From: Stenopsyche tienmushanensis | Lineage: Eukaryota; Arthropoda; Insecta; Trichoptera; Stenopsychidae | Length of the DNA: 64,000 nt | Assembly: GCA_008973525.1 (NCBI GenBank) | Contig: WACJ01000102.1 | Span: 682,001 to 746,000, forward strand | Direction: 5' to 3' | Shown: one piece after another, positions 32,520 through 45,370 of the stretch | Layout: every line of letters starts with the position of its first letter | How positions within the stretch are numbered: position 1 is the stretch's first letter | The notes under the pieces: model-generated | Told to the model about the DNA's origin: nothing | The model's database searches: none | What the model saw: only the letters and a program-made list of their open reading frames with translations | Made by a program: the position numbers and the translations under genes

Positions 32520-32790
32520 TTTTGATGCAGCGCCAATAAAATTTTAGATATAATCGAAGATCTGGAAAACGACAGCGGAGCGAAAGAATAAGCTGTCCTC
32601 ATTGCAAATATAATTCGAGAAGGTCTTCAACTTTGCAATAAATTGGAAAATAATTTTCTTGTTAATGACACAAATTCTGATCCAGCCTTCGAATTCCAAC
32701 GCGAGCTTAAGAATTGTATGTGTGGATATAGCGAGCTGAATAGTAAATTAGAAAAATCAACATCGCTAAGTTTGATGAGACTAATTATTT
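32520..32790 (+). pseudogene. Protein-like remnant, possibly a transposase C-terminus
   Basis: One frame runs from about 32550 through a single stop (32590) and reads IANIIREGLQLCNKLENNFL, then DTNSDPAFEFQRELKNCM and CGYSELNSKLEKS. Regular hydrophobic spacing suggests helices, and codon use looks protein-like up to about 32760. It vaguely recalls C-terminal helical regions of Tigger-type transposases, but I cannot assign it. Confidence 0.3.
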
Positions 32791-32799
32791 TTCTAAAGA

Positions 32800-33918
32800 A
32801 GTTAGCATGCAGACCTGATGCGCTGACTATCTCGCATAGTCATCAAAAGCATACCGTAACAGTTCGTAAGCGATGCAAATTAAATCGTATAACGAGAATA
32901 AAATATGAAAAAATATACAAAGAATGTTTTTTATTTTATTTTTCAGGACCATTTGGACCATTGCAAACTTTTATTACTAATAATTTGTATAGCAAACGAC
33001 ATATTTTTATTTTAACAATCCTAAATTTTAAACCTGAATTTTAACAGATTAAAAAGTGCAATAGCACGCTTAAGTAGAAACATTTGCACACAATAAAATA
33101 TTGTTTTGATAAATAAGTTATTAAACAACAGTTTTTCAACGGGAAAAAACTATTATATTTGGTTAAAAGGCAAGCATCTAAAATTTTCTAACAAAATGTG
33201 TTTTGACGAACGCTGCAATTCTATGATAATTTTGCAAACATTTGCTTATATTTTATCCATTTGCCTCATTTTTACATCAACATAATTTTTCATCTATTAT
33301 TTTAAATTTAGGCAAATTTATCCGCATTTTATGCCATAATTTCTGCAAACGATAAGACGAAATGCAGTCGTTGATTACGTCCATGGGAAACGCAGACATT
33401 ATTTCTTTGCAAAAAGTTGCTTGTCAGCATCTAAATTAGCAAAGAAAAAAACTAAATTAATAACATCAATATTTAGGAGCAAAAACTTTGAAGCCAGTAA
33501 TTTATTTCTGATGAAAAAAATGTTTCAGCATAAGCAATTGAATTATTGCATGCTGTTCACTGTATAATTGAACTTTAGAGATGAGCTTACATTTGAAATT
33601 AATCACGTGTAAAATCTCAATTCTGCGTTTGAGAGCTACCTTTTTAGTTCAATGCATACAGCAATCGATCAATAAGGATTTCAGACGCTAACAAAAAATA
33701 ATGATGTTCATTGAAGTATTAATTTTTTGGACGAAAATGCGATACAACCTGTTTAAATCAATTTCGACTCTCTCAACGACCTCTGACTGTCCGGATATTA
33801 CTGTTATTTTTTCTTGAACGAATAATAATCCATTATATCACTAAGTAAATAGAGTTATTAAATTGCAGACAAATTCAATCATATTTTTAAATTGAGTATG
33901 GGAGGGGCCACTGTTGGT
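32800..33918. other. Intergenic AT-rich DNA, nothing recognised
   Basis: No gene, RNA or repeat family that I can support. Confidence 0.4.
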
Positions 33919-33989
33919 TTAATTGTCATAGCGTAATGAGCGCTTACAAATGCGACTCGCCGGTGAGACGTTGGCATTTAACAGGTTAA
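33919..33989. repeat. 71-bp TTAA-bounded unit, copy 1
   Basis: Runs from TTAA (33919) to TTAA (33986) with 'agcgtaatgagcgc', 'tacaaatgc', 'actcgccggt' and 'cgttggcattta'. The same sequence and the same length occur at 59042-59112. TTAA ends suggest a tiny piggyBac-type derivative. A pogo-like element starts at its right edge. Confidence 0.6.
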
Positions 33990-34246
33990 AACTCTTTTTA
34001 TGCGACTTTTTCTTGTGCGATTTCAAAGTTATGCGGTTTTTTTAAAGCATTTCTTTAAGTGTTACCAAAAATACTATTTTTTATTTGCTTTATGCGATTT
34101 TGGATATATTTTATATATCTGTTTCAAATTTATTCTGTTTTTAAAATCCATGTTACGTATCTTCACTTTTTCTATGTAAGTCGTTGCTTTTTTTGTGCGA
34201 TTTTCCTTTCGAACGCATCTGCCGCACAAAAAAAGGTTTAAGTGTA
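33985..34246 (+). mobile_element. pogo-like MITE, copy 2
   Basis: Left end is damaged ('aaaactctttttatgcgac'); the right end 'aggtttaagtg-TA' is intact. Contains 'gatttcaaagttatgcgg' and 'gattttggatatattttata' as in copies 1 and 5. Confidence 0.65.
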
Positions 34247-37200
34247 TTTTTTATCACTTATTCAAACACACCAATGTCAATTGCATAATTAAATTAGTAT
34301 TATCTCGAGAGATACATTTCAGTCGATGACACTTTTCTTTATTACAATTTAAAAATGTCTATTTATTATCAAACGGCTAATAATACAATTTACTTTGACA
34401 ATGACATAAATTCGACTGCTAAAGATAAAAGCTACTAATAAAATGACAAAAGTTGTGAAGGGCGATTATTTTCTACAGATTTTTGATCTATTTATGATCA
34501 ATCGGCATAAGATTGGGTGGATAAAATTTTCTGGGTTGCTTAGGGATTCATGACATTTTTTTAATTATAAATTCAAAAAAATACAACCAATTTTAGCCGT
34601 AAATGTTATTAGAAACTTAATTAGATATAGAAGTATGAAAATGATGATGTGATTTTTTTTTCTATCGACCAATATTTGATGAAGACTTAAATGCTCAATT
34701 GCGTGATTTTGAACATTAAGTTTAAAGCACTTTTGATTTTCCTCGACTGAAAGTGCATAGAACCCGTCGCTTCACTTCTAGTTTCGTTTGACTCATCCGT
34801 TTTGGCGACTTCGACATCGCTACGGCCACAATTATGCATATGGAAATTCCTGTGCTCGTTTGCCCATCTTCAAATCGCGATCGAGCATACTAAGATTTAT
34901 GTTCGGGGTCATGCCTTATTATTACATAGTATGTATTTATTGTAACACGGAAGACACATGTAGAACGTTTAACATTTAAGTCCAGTTCCTATTTGAATCA
35001 TCGCATTCCTTCTTGGCAAATTTCCGAGCTGCTTCGCATACAATAAATTCGCATATTAAATGCCATAAATCTAATTAATTTTACGATCTCATAAAACACC
35101 GGCGATCGCATTGAGATCGAATCCGTGATCGCATCGTCGGATTACGCTGGCATTGTTGACTTTTAGCTGAAGATCCATTATGTCAGTTGAACGAGAGATG
35201 ACAAATGCAACATCCGAAGATGACTCGCACGTACTATAATGAAACATACTATGAAGACGCAAGAACACTTCGACTGTCAATATTTGTGCATGTCATCGTA
35301 TCGAATCGCGATTGCATCACTGCCGATTCATTCGAAGGTTAATTAATCATTGCAGATTGTGATTGTGACGCTCGAACTCTTCATTTACCACTTTATCCAT
35401 CAATCGCCAGTTCTTTCGAGATGAGGAAGCTCCCGAGTGATTGTGTTAGATTTGGCACTAAGACAAAAGTGCAAAAAAATACTGCGTAGATATTCTATAT
35501 TACTGGCCGTGAAATATTAAATCAAAAAAATAATCAAAATGAAAATGTTTACATCAATTGACGTTTCCTATTTATAAACGAACGAACAAAAAAATAAACC
35601 CAAGCCAACACAGATATACATTGAAGATCGCTCCGATGAAAGCCTGATTAACAATATAAAGCACAAGAATGATTGCAAAAGTTCAGCAGACAATCGCTGA
35701 AAAAATCAGCACGGAAATGGGAGCTGTTGGATTTGAAATAGACAAAAACACAGTCATGATCATTAATTAGATCGTTATATGTAAAGCTGATGATTTGGAT
35801 CCGGAATCAGAAAGTCACGAATGGAACAGGTCAGTGGAACATTTAAATGGAAAAAATATGTGCTTTCAATCCTGGCCATTTGAGCATGCTGAAAAAATGA
35901 CGTAACCCGCAAAATTACAAAATCGTGCAAAACACAGTTCCAAGGATGCGAATAGCTTCTAAACGGCGTTAATGAATCGACCGTCCGATGAAATTTAAAC
36001 CGTTAAAGATAATTGAATAACATATTTATCAGCGTGAGTTTTCCTGGATTACATGCCGACAAAATTTGCCACGGCGAAAATAATTCGCAATTATTAGAGT
36101 ACGAAAAAAATCACATTTGATCTTTATGAACGATTTAAATGCAATACTGCATGACACACATATACGATAAGATTTAGTCCGAGGGGGGTAGAAGTTACTC
36201 ATCCCACAGAGCTGAAACCCGGCGTGGGGTCTCGCGAATGCAAATTGTCATAGTAAAGATATTCTTTTTAAATTAATTCAATTCGAAAACACGATTTCGA
36301 ACTTATAATAATGCACAAATGCAGAGTATATAAACATTAACGTTCGAATAATGTAAAGGTTTATGCGATTTCAAACAATTAAATATCTATAAATGAAATT
36401 TATAACCGTGTTTACTTCGAATTTTAAATCAGGTTTACTTGGAATCTCCAACTGTATTCTGTTCTTTTGACGGTGCCATTATCCATTATCGAATGTAGGC
36501 ATTCTCCATAATAGTTAAGCATGGGAATAGAATATTTCATGTGGTTAAATTATAACAGGATTATTTGAATAGGCATTTTAGGTAGAATTCAGGCAATCAG
36601 GATAGTTTTGGATCGATCGAAAATATTGATACTTCCGATCTCTCAAATTGAGCCATACGGTAAACATTCATTTCACAATCTGGATTTGAGCCACAATACA
36701 ATACATTTTTGCACAATTTTCAAAATTCAAGAATAGCATATGCAATGATCAACGCATATACAAGATAGGATTAACCTAAAAAATTAAATGATAATAAAAA
36801 AACATGGGATTTATCTAGAATTTAAAACAGCAATAAAAGGCCCTTTAACTAAGAGTCATCATAAGATCAGACTTTCAAGAACTCTTGAGTCAACCAGCAT
36901 TCAGAATATGGCCACTCATGTTTCGAATACCATAGAAAAATCTCATTAGTAGCTTAGAGATATTTCGAAGAACAAATATGAACAAGGATTTATTGTTCAT
37001 GGTCAATTCATGCATTTTTATATTAAAGTGGAAGATGTATTATATCTGAAATAGCTTCTGATATTTGTTCTTGATAAATCAATCCTGTGACAGCTTTGCA
37101 GGATTGATTGCATCAGATTCAAAGCTCTAATGAAGTCGTCCATAATTTTGGTGAAGAAATTCGTATTATTTCAATGCTTTAAAGCTAATTCGCGAAATGC

Positions 37201-37315
37201 ACTCGAAGCAATCAACCCATCCAGATTTCACTCCAACGGCTGCAAACCGCAGCAGTCACAGGTTTGCCCCTATACCTGATTTGTTTACAAGCCAGAGGTT
37301 CCCATTAGGGCCCTT
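34247..37315. other. Intergenic; scattered GC-richer patches, one R2 fragment
   Basis: Patches at 34760-34900, 35080-35440 and 36175-36240 are less AT-rich but have no convincing frame. R2 copy b is listed separately. Confidence 0.35.
36478..36700 (+). repeat. Interspersed repeat family R2, copy b (degraded)
   Basis: 'cgaatgtaggcattctccat', 'aggattatttgaatag', 'gatcgaaaatattgatactt' and 'ccgatctctcaaattgagcc' align with R2 copies a and d in the same order. Confidence 0.5.
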
Positions 37316-37495
37316 TTATATCTTTGTTCTAGTAAGGGTGTAAATTAAGTCAAAAAAATGTCAACACAGATTTTAAAAAAGGCGAATACGAAAGTGGAAA
37401 GTAAGGGTATAAAAATAAGGAACTTTTTATGAAGTGCTTCGAAAACACACAGCGAACAGCTTACGAATAAATGAATAAAAGATTTATCTAATTAT

Positions 37496-37735
37496 TATGG
37501 CTTGGCTAACCGCCTGCAACCTGATTCATTAGAAAATTTGAGAAATGCTATTTGGGCCACATACTATCACAAAATTTCGATTAATGAAGCCCCTCAGCAT
37601 TCAAATTTGTACAGATTTTGGGTGCCAGACGTCATTTTGGGTGGACAAAGGGAGAAAAATCAACAAAGAGATTTGTCACCTCAAGAGAGCCCTCAAATAA
37701 TAATACAAATATTTTTAATAAAACGCGTATAAATA
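37496..37735 (+). pseudogene. Fragment of Mutator-like transposase-related protein
   Basis: The open frame reads GLANRLQPDSLENLRNAIWA then TYYHKISINEAPQHSN. 'NxDSxENMRNAIWATYYHKxST-x-PQH' is a block I know from the Mutator-like transposase domain proteins that are multi-copy in insects and other animals. Only this block remains, so it is a dead fragment. Confidence 0.6.
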
Positions 37736-38690
37736 TAAAATTGTTTCTAGGAAAAAATTAAATAACTAAATTAATTTTCAATATTAAACATTTTTTATAT
37801 AATTAAAGTTAAAAAGAAAATATGTAATAAAAATTATGTTCACATATTTTTTCGACTTCCTAATTCTGGTGCACCGCCACTTATTCCCATGATCAAAAGT
37901 GCACCTGTGACTTCAAAAAGGTTGAGAACCCACTTTAAACGCGTTTTTCTTGAAACAACATTTTTGCATGCGGTGTTGAAAGAATTTCGAAAAACCAAGT
38001 CGCCGATTGGTCTGAAATTTTACGAGCTTATTTAACACATGCATGGCTATGGCAGTTCACAAAACCAGGTCAAAATGTTGATTTAATCTTACGTTTTACA
38101 TTTTAAAAAATCCCCTCAAAAAAGGTGTTTGTTTCCAAACTTTTTTTCAAACCAGTGCCAATTTTTGACGATAGCACGATAGCGAAACACTTACAGATTA
38201 AGAATCTTTTTGACTTTTTGTTTCAGGTAAGCCTGAATGAAAAAAACTGATCCACACCGTGGAGTTGCATCATTTTTGACATGTCATTTTGATGTTTTAA
38301 AAGCGATATAGTATATATTTTTTTAGTATTATATAAAAGTGCCATAATAAATCTCAATAAGATTCATTTCATTATACTGTGAAAAAAAGTGAGATGATCC
38401 TTTAAACAGGTAGAATTATAATTGACCACTCCATGAAGCCTTACACAAAAGATTGATGTTAATTAAATTAAGTTTTTCTTATTGAAAAAAAAATCATTCG
38501 CCCTATAAAGGGTTAAAATATGCAGATAGTACATGTCACAATTATGTGATTTCAAATATGCGCAAAAAGAGAACCAGGCATATACCAATTTACATGCTAA
38601 CTTCTCTGTATGAATAATTTTGGGCGACAGTGTACGAGAATGCTTTACATATTCAAATCGAAGCAATCAATTACAATTTAAATTGTCACT
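37736..38690. other. Intergenic AT-rich DNA, nothing recognised
   Basis: No gene or repeat family that I can support. Confidence 0.4.
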
Positions 38691-39480
38691 GTCGCGACTG
38701 ACATAACACCGCCGATGGATGATGACAGATAAGTGCGAAAAATTGCGAACACCATTAGCAAACAATGAAAACGTCGAATTACTCTGCGGGGATCGAGAAG
38801 AATGATGAATCATTGTTGAATATTTGGCCGATGACACTTTCCTCGACGTGGCCGTCGAGCTCCCGACTTCCGAGAAATGTGTCACCCGATTTTCGGCTTC
38901 TGTTTGTCCAAATTCCCAAAGGTCACTCGAATAGATGGCAAAGGCCGATTAGCCAATATATTTTCGTCCTGCTAACGACGGCAACTATAATGAGAAGATA
39001 TGCGCAATCGATCACGAACGAGGATCGTTTTGCAATCGGCAGGCGTTCCACCACCCCGAAAACCACAAGGCGACCTCAGCTAGACTCGCACAAATGGCTT
39101 CTTGTACATGATGACAATTGCGCTACGGTCACGACGCGACCTCACGTCCGCACTTATTTACCAGATGTTTTCTGGATACCAAATCGGACCAATAATCGAG
39201 CTCCCAGATTTCGGCTTGTGATCACACAGACGTGGAATTCAGTCAATGTACGAAGAACTAGACGATTAAGGTCGCGCCGATGATATGATGAATCGCTCTT
39301 CGAAACGCTGTAACAGTCGGATAATGTCGCATCTACGAGACTACAAAGGTGATGAGATCGGAAGGCACGCTCTTGGCCTATTTGAAGGGCTATTATTTTC
39401 GTTGGTAATTAAGGAAAAAAACCAAAACACTACAGCTAAAATGCCGTCGAATTCACGACCAGCTTTTGAATTGTACACTT
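38690..39480. other. GC-rich island with the longest unassigned open frame of the desert
   Basis: About 800 bases of near-balanced composition. A 172-codon + frame (38765-39283) is unusually long, but its translation (Arg/Ser/Thr/Pro-rich, no recognisable block) does not look conserved. Another + frame carries a more protein-like stretch (EYLADDTFLDVAVELPTSEK at about 38818) broken by stops. Either a decayed gene or non-coding DNA. Confidence 0.25.
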
Positions 39481-39807
39481 AAACTTAAATATGTGGTAAA
39501 AATAATAAAATTTTAAAAAAAACGATCAACAGTCGACACGAGGAATGCTCGTAAGATCCCATTAAATTCCACGCAAAATTGTAGACCGCATAACATTCGG
39601 AAAATCGTGAGGATGATCAATATCAAGATATCGTAAATTATTACAAGTAGTCCTGATTGTTCATTATGCATAAATTAACAACAATAGGACGAGAAGCACA
39701 CTTATCTGTGGGTGATTCCACGACTTGGTTATTACTTAATTCAGATATGAGGAATACGATTGAAGACTACATAGTTAAGAAAAAAAAAGTTACATGTTAC
39801 ATTATTA

Positions 39808-40436
39808 TACACTTAAACCTTTTTTTGTGCGGTAGATGCGTTCCGCGGAAAATCGCACAAAAAAGCTATGATTTACTTAGAAAAAGTAACGATGCATTCC
39901 ATGGATTTTAAAAACCGCATGACTTTGAAACAGCTATATAAATATATCTAAAATCGCATAAAAAAGTTATTAAAAAAAAAAACAGGAAAACAATAAGGCA
40001 ATTGAAATATATATATATTATAAAATGGCGGCTGTTCAAAAAAAATTAAGTTAAGTCTTTTTTTATCTTATTATGTTATTTTTTTTAAATAATTAAATAA
40101 AATAAACTTTGACATAAATCTGGTAGGATTAATAGGGGGTTATATAGAAAAGATTCATACCCAGTTTGAAGTAAATTAATTAATTAAAACTTGAGATATC
40201 ATGTCAACTATGTTAAAAAATGTATTTTCAAGAAAAACGCGTTAAAAGATTTCATTATGGTAGGACCGGTAATTTTTTTCAATATTTCGGTTAGTGTTGA
40301 TGATTTATTTTTTATTTCATCCAAAATATCTTGATACGTACTATTTATGAAATAAATTTTAAAAAAATGCTTTAAAAAAGACCGCATAACTTCGAAATCG
40401 CACAAAAAAAGTTGCACAAAAAGAAATTTGAGTGTA
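39808..40436 (-). mobile_element. pogo-like element, copy 3 (629 bp)
   Basis: TA at 39808 and 40435; ends TACACTTAAACCTTTTTTTG and (inverted) TACACTCAAATTTCTTTTTG. Relative to copy 5 it is reversed. A short - frame near 40300 (KITGPTIMKSFNAFF) corresponds to 59565-59600 in copy 5, showing a shared interior. Confidence 0.8.
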
Positions 40437-41690
40437 TGCCACTTTCAAATAATCACATGCTACAAGGAACACCAAGACAAGTGTTACGATTATAGTTGCC
40501 AAGACGCTTTTGTTAAATTTAAATTTATCATGACATATTGTCAATTCCATCACGAAATTTTGTCTTGTAGTCAAACGACAATTGTTTGGGGGTTAAAAAA
40601 TGTTTGCATATCACAACCATTAATAATTTCAACGGGTTGCATCGCAAAATTGAGCGGGATCCAAAGCACAAATCAATTGTATTAGTTTGAAGGCGAAGTC
40701 CACTAATAATTAGGGACAATTAGTGATCATAATAATAAAAACGACGTATTCTGGACATAAATATATTTGGATTATTTTAGAGGTCACTGATTTCGGAAGC
40801 ATTTGTTTGTTTGCATGCGACACGTTAACCACATGAGACAACGCCATCATTCAACTCAAAGACGACTATATTAAACAATGAACTATAACAATAAAATAAA
40901 TCATCAGAAAAAATACCAATTTGTCGATAATTACGAGCGCGTGACATTGCGTAAAAGTTTATTACTTACAAAAGCTCGTCAAATCCAATGTAATAACATA
41001 TGCATACAAATATATTTGTATGACTTTTATTAACCTGATTTGGCAATTGTTTGTTCGCCAATTTGTGCTTAAAGTTTCGTTGCTCGCGCTGTTCAGAGCG
41101 TCCTTTGTAAATTTATGATCTGAATGTAGCTTTTTATTTATCATTATTATATCGCTTTCTCTGTATAACGTAAGTTGACATTTAAAAATATGACATACAA
41201 TAAAATAATAGGAAGAATAGAATCGAAAAAACGCTTTGGATGTAAACATAAATAAGGAGCCATTTTGGTCGGATGTTAAATCAATATATATTGAATATTT
41301 TAACGTTGAGAGACATCTTCCTTCTATATATATATTTATATATTGGCTCAAAATATTTGTTTATTGTATTATTCTATATACTTATTCGGCTGTGTAAATT
41401 TCCTTGTATCATTTTATGTTGATGCAATTAAAATTTATTGCAAATTTTCAAACCCAAATGCATGGTACCATCATTGCTCAAATATACGTGAATAAACGTA
41501 CATATGAATTTCTCTAAAAATAGAGATGATTTTCTTGGAGGTAAACTATTGTAATTAGGCATCCTTAAAAGTGGGAAAACCGCAAAATACCACAAGATTA
41601 TTTTTGTACGCGAACTGTGTAATTTTATGATGATGCATAATATGGAAAATTAAACACGATCCAAAAAGAAGTAGTGCTAATGATAGGTAT
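40437..41690. other. Intergenic DNA, nothing recognised
   Basis: Several short frames on both strands, none recognisable; composition near background. Confidence 0.4.
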
Positions 41691-42330
41691 GGAAATTGCC
41701 GGCGATGCTAAGGTTATCGTGAGGATCATCGTTCAGTTTGAGATTTTAATAACGACGACGCCAAACTGAGCAGCAAAAGCAAACGGACTTCTTCAACCCC
41801 GAGGGCCGATCGTGCCGAGGATTTTGTGTCAAATTAAATGTATTTTCCGTGGACCGGCGATGGTTACAAGGCGCACCGAGCGGATCGTAAAAAATAATGC
41901 ATCGATTGTGCAATCGGTCGTAATTCGGTACATGAATATGTTCGGCATACTTGGAAATAATTACTTTTATAGCGGTATGACGACACGATTATCAAATATT
42001 TTACGACTCTTGCTTATCCGGCGCATGCCGTCGATAGATCGGGCATTAGAGTGGACGGCGATGCCCAAATGGATACATCACGTATCAGAAATAAGGCCGC
42101 GTCGTCGAAGGTTCCCGGGTGAGCGACCTTCGCGGCAACACCACCGAAGATAACCAAACAATAAATCTTTCGTAATCAGGTCTGGCCAAAATAAAGATAA
42201 ACCAATGAGTACGACCAAGTCGCAGTTTCGTAACAGCCCAATTCAAATGTGAGAGCACAGGTCGGACCCGAGAAGAACGATGACTGTGCAGAAGATCACG
42301 TCGCTGGAACGCAGGAGGCACTGACAATAT
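41690..42330. other. GC-rich island
   Basis: About 640 bases with more G+C and CpG than the surroundings. The longest frame (41812-42153, 113 codons, Arg-rich) is not recognisable. Candidate conserved non-coding DNA. Confidence 0.25.
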
Positions 42331-42625
42331 CTTACCAAAATGTTAAATACATTTTCTTTCCATCGCATAACGTTACTAAATCAATGTCTAGCAAACGGTA
42401 AATGAGACTTGATGATGAACGTTCAGCTTACACGAACTTATCTTTGCTATATACTAACTTTATTGAGAAACTCAACATCACTACTATTATTAACAATATC
42501 CGAGATGATAGATTAATCTAGCAAGATAAAACTAGCTGATCTTTAGAGATATAACTATATAATATCCCTTTTAGTGCCGACCGAAAAAACTATACATAAA
42601 TGAAGAATGCAGAGTTAATTTGACG

Positions 42626-43026
42626 TACAGTAGAACCTCTATTATCCGGATTGTTCAAAATAAAACAATATATAATTTGCTGATTTGCGCGTGGAGAATT
42701 GTGTCCACTTTTGTTCACGTACGTGATTGGATGGCATATTATGAAGTTTACTAATTGTTTAATATCAGAAAAAAGGACGCTCAGAGCGGAAAGTTATGTA
42801 AAAATCAGGAAATACAGAAGTTGAAGAGTATATTTTTAAGTGGTTCATTAATGCGTAAAAAAGCAATATTTTTCAATACAAAATTAAATGGAGATTCCAA
42901 CTTCAAAGCAAGTTCGGGCTGACTTAAAAAAATCAAAGGACGACATGGTATCAGGACTAGAAATTCGTGGGAAAAAGCTTTCTACTGACATATTTCTGAT
43001 CGCCCCAATTTGTTAGTACATTATTA
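42626..43026 (+). pseudogene. Decayed Tigger/pogo transposon with transposase DNA-binding domain remnant
   Basis: The left end TA-CAGTAGAACCTCTATTATC (42626 onward) is a typical Tigger terminal repeat. Further in (42850-43010), broken frames show KLNGDSNFKASSG, then RHGI and LEIRGKKLSTDI, matching the CENP-B-type helix-turn-helix region of Tigger transposases. Stops and frameshifts occur within it. The element is cut at 43027 by pogo-like copy 4. Its right end was not found. Confidence 0.75.
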
Positions 43027-43558
43027 TACACTTAAACCTTTTTTTGTGCGGTAGATGCGTTCCGCAGAAAATCGCACAAAAAAAGCTATGAATATAGAAA
43101 AAGTGAAGATGCGTTTTATGGATTTTAAAAACCGCATAACTTTGAAACAGCTATATAAAATATATCCAAAATCGCATAAAAAAAGTTTTCGATGTGACTC
43201 AAAATCGCTCTCTTCTTCGAAAGAAATAGTATACCAAGTGTCAATGTCATAATTGTTCTGTGTAGATTTTATCTTTCCGGCAATATAATTCATAATTAGT
43301 AACGGTGTCACTATAGTACCTAACTTTTAAAAAAATTACAAAATGGCGACTGTTTAAAAAATATTCAGTCAAGTCGTTTTTTTTACCTTATTTTGTCACA
43401 GTTTTAATTTTTTTTTAAATAGTCAAAAAATAATTTTTGACAAATCTGGTAAGAATAATAGTGGTTTATATAGAAAAGACTTGAGACATAATATTAACCG
43501 TGATGCTTTAAAAATAACCGCATAACTTTGAAATCGCACAAAAAAGAGGTTCGAGTGA
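43027..43558 (-). mobile_element. pogo-like element, copy 4 (532 bp)
   Basis: Left end TA-CACTTAAACCTTTTTTTG; right end '...gaggttcgagtg' with the flanking TA altered. On the - strand it encodes DIDTWYTISFEEESDFES, an acidic tail also found in copy 5. It lies inside the Tigger remnant at 42626. Confidence 0.8.
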
Positions 43559-45160
43559 ATATAAGAATATCAAAAGGTGAACCGTTTTTAAACACATTTT
43601 CAGCTTTATTACTCATTAGTCAGTTATTTTATTAGTTTAATATTATTCATCAGATCATATCAGGTATATATTATATTTTCCTTTTAACCTTGGCAGGGAA
43701 GTGGCTGAAGCATCCAGTTATTGATGATCTATACGAAGATAGCTAACAACTAAATCAAGAAATATAAGCTTAAAGAATACACCTACCGTTGCTGAATGAT
43801 CGCAGAAATTTGGAATTCAATGGATTATAATACAAAAACAATAATGGGACACCATAAATACTATCCACGGCCGTCAAAGAACAGCGGATGAATACATGCA
43901 ATTCCTTATTATCAAGACAATCCATCCGTATCTTCATCAGATTATAATTGGGAACGACAAGTAGTTTATGATAATTTTAAACATGAAAAAAATAACAGTT
44001 TCGAAAAAATACACTCTTAAACCCGGCTTAATCATAAGAATGAAGAGTTGTCTTTAGCGGTATATGCAAGGAATCACCCATCTTGAATTGTTCAAAGCAA
44101 ATCCAACGATTATGCCTAAGATTAATTATAATCGACTAGATTTTTATTCATTCAAAAAAGGAAATATACTTAATCACAGCATCCTGGATTAAGCGAATTA
44201 AATTAAATTTGTATTACATATATTTAACAAATTCGGTCGACATCCCGCTTTCGGATTATGCCCAGCTTTTAAAAGCATTCCATTCAATAAACTAAATCCA
44301 AAAGGACAGGAATTGAAGATCTCGAATTCTCAGGATGAATTAACGATACGTACATGAGCGACATAAGCATGAGCAAATATGTTTTATTACATAATATTTA
44401 ATCGATTTAGGATACCACTGTACTGAAATGTTATTTCTAGATATTGTAATTGCCGTTTAACAATGTTCAACAATTATTTGTTATTTATGAACATCATAGC
44501 ATTGACATCTGATGCAACTTATAATAACACTTACATTTTATTATAATTGCTTTTGTTGACATTAATGTGACACAGTTAAATGTCCCATTAATTTTAATTC
44601 AATAATACCTCCTATTATATTCATATCTTTGTCTGAAGTTATAGAATGAGTTTCAAGATTTAAAAAAAAACAGCGTATAAGGATTATAACCATATTTTCA
44701 TATTTCCTTTTCCTAATGAATACATTTAAGGTATGAAGGAAATCTTTGTCTCTTGAGGCTAAAACCCGCGTAAAATGAGGGTCAAGCATTTATTCGATTA
44801 GGTTGATTCTGCAATGCTTATAAATGGTATGAATTTCGCAACTTGTAATTGTTGAATGATTTTCAATTTTCACGCCTATAAATTCCCTTACAGCACAGAT
44901 AACAGACAATAGGAACCGATATACAACGCAACGCCTTTTATTACATTTGACATATGAATGTGGCAATTCTTTCACGTCGCATTCATAATCCTCTTCAAAG
45001 CTATCGCAGAGAAACTTCCACTTGTTTAATGATATTATATAAATGAAAAGAAATACAATTTTAGAATGCATATTGCACATTCAAAGGCTGTCCAGGCGCA
45101 GCAAAATTATATTGTATACAACATGCAGAATGACCAAACACCATCGATTCATTATACAAC
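43559..45160. other. Intergenic AT-rich DNA, nothing recognised
   Basis: No gene, RNA or repeat family that I can support. Confidence 0.4.
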
Positions 45161-45164
45161 AATA

Positions 45165-45370
45165 AACGATCTTCATAGAAGATTTTTCATGTAATAGTTT
45201 CCCATTTACCTTTCACTTCTGGCAATTTTAGGATATTTCATTTGAATAGAAACTGTTATTTTTAAACTATATTTTATTTATAGTTTTCACATGGCACAAT
45301 TCCACAAGTTGGTATTGAACCCGAACCTTTTACAAACCAGGATATAAACTATACCAACAATAAATCATAT
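45165..45370 (+). repeat. Interspersed repeat family R2, copy c (degraded)
   Basis: 'gatcttcatagaagattttt', 'tttcccatttacctttcac' and 'attgaacccgaacctttt' correspond to segments of R2 copies a and d. Confidence 0.4.

Noticed and set aside
41812..42153. 113-codon + frame in a GC-rich island
   Set aside because: Arg-rich translation with no recognisable motif; long frames are expected where stop codons are rarer.
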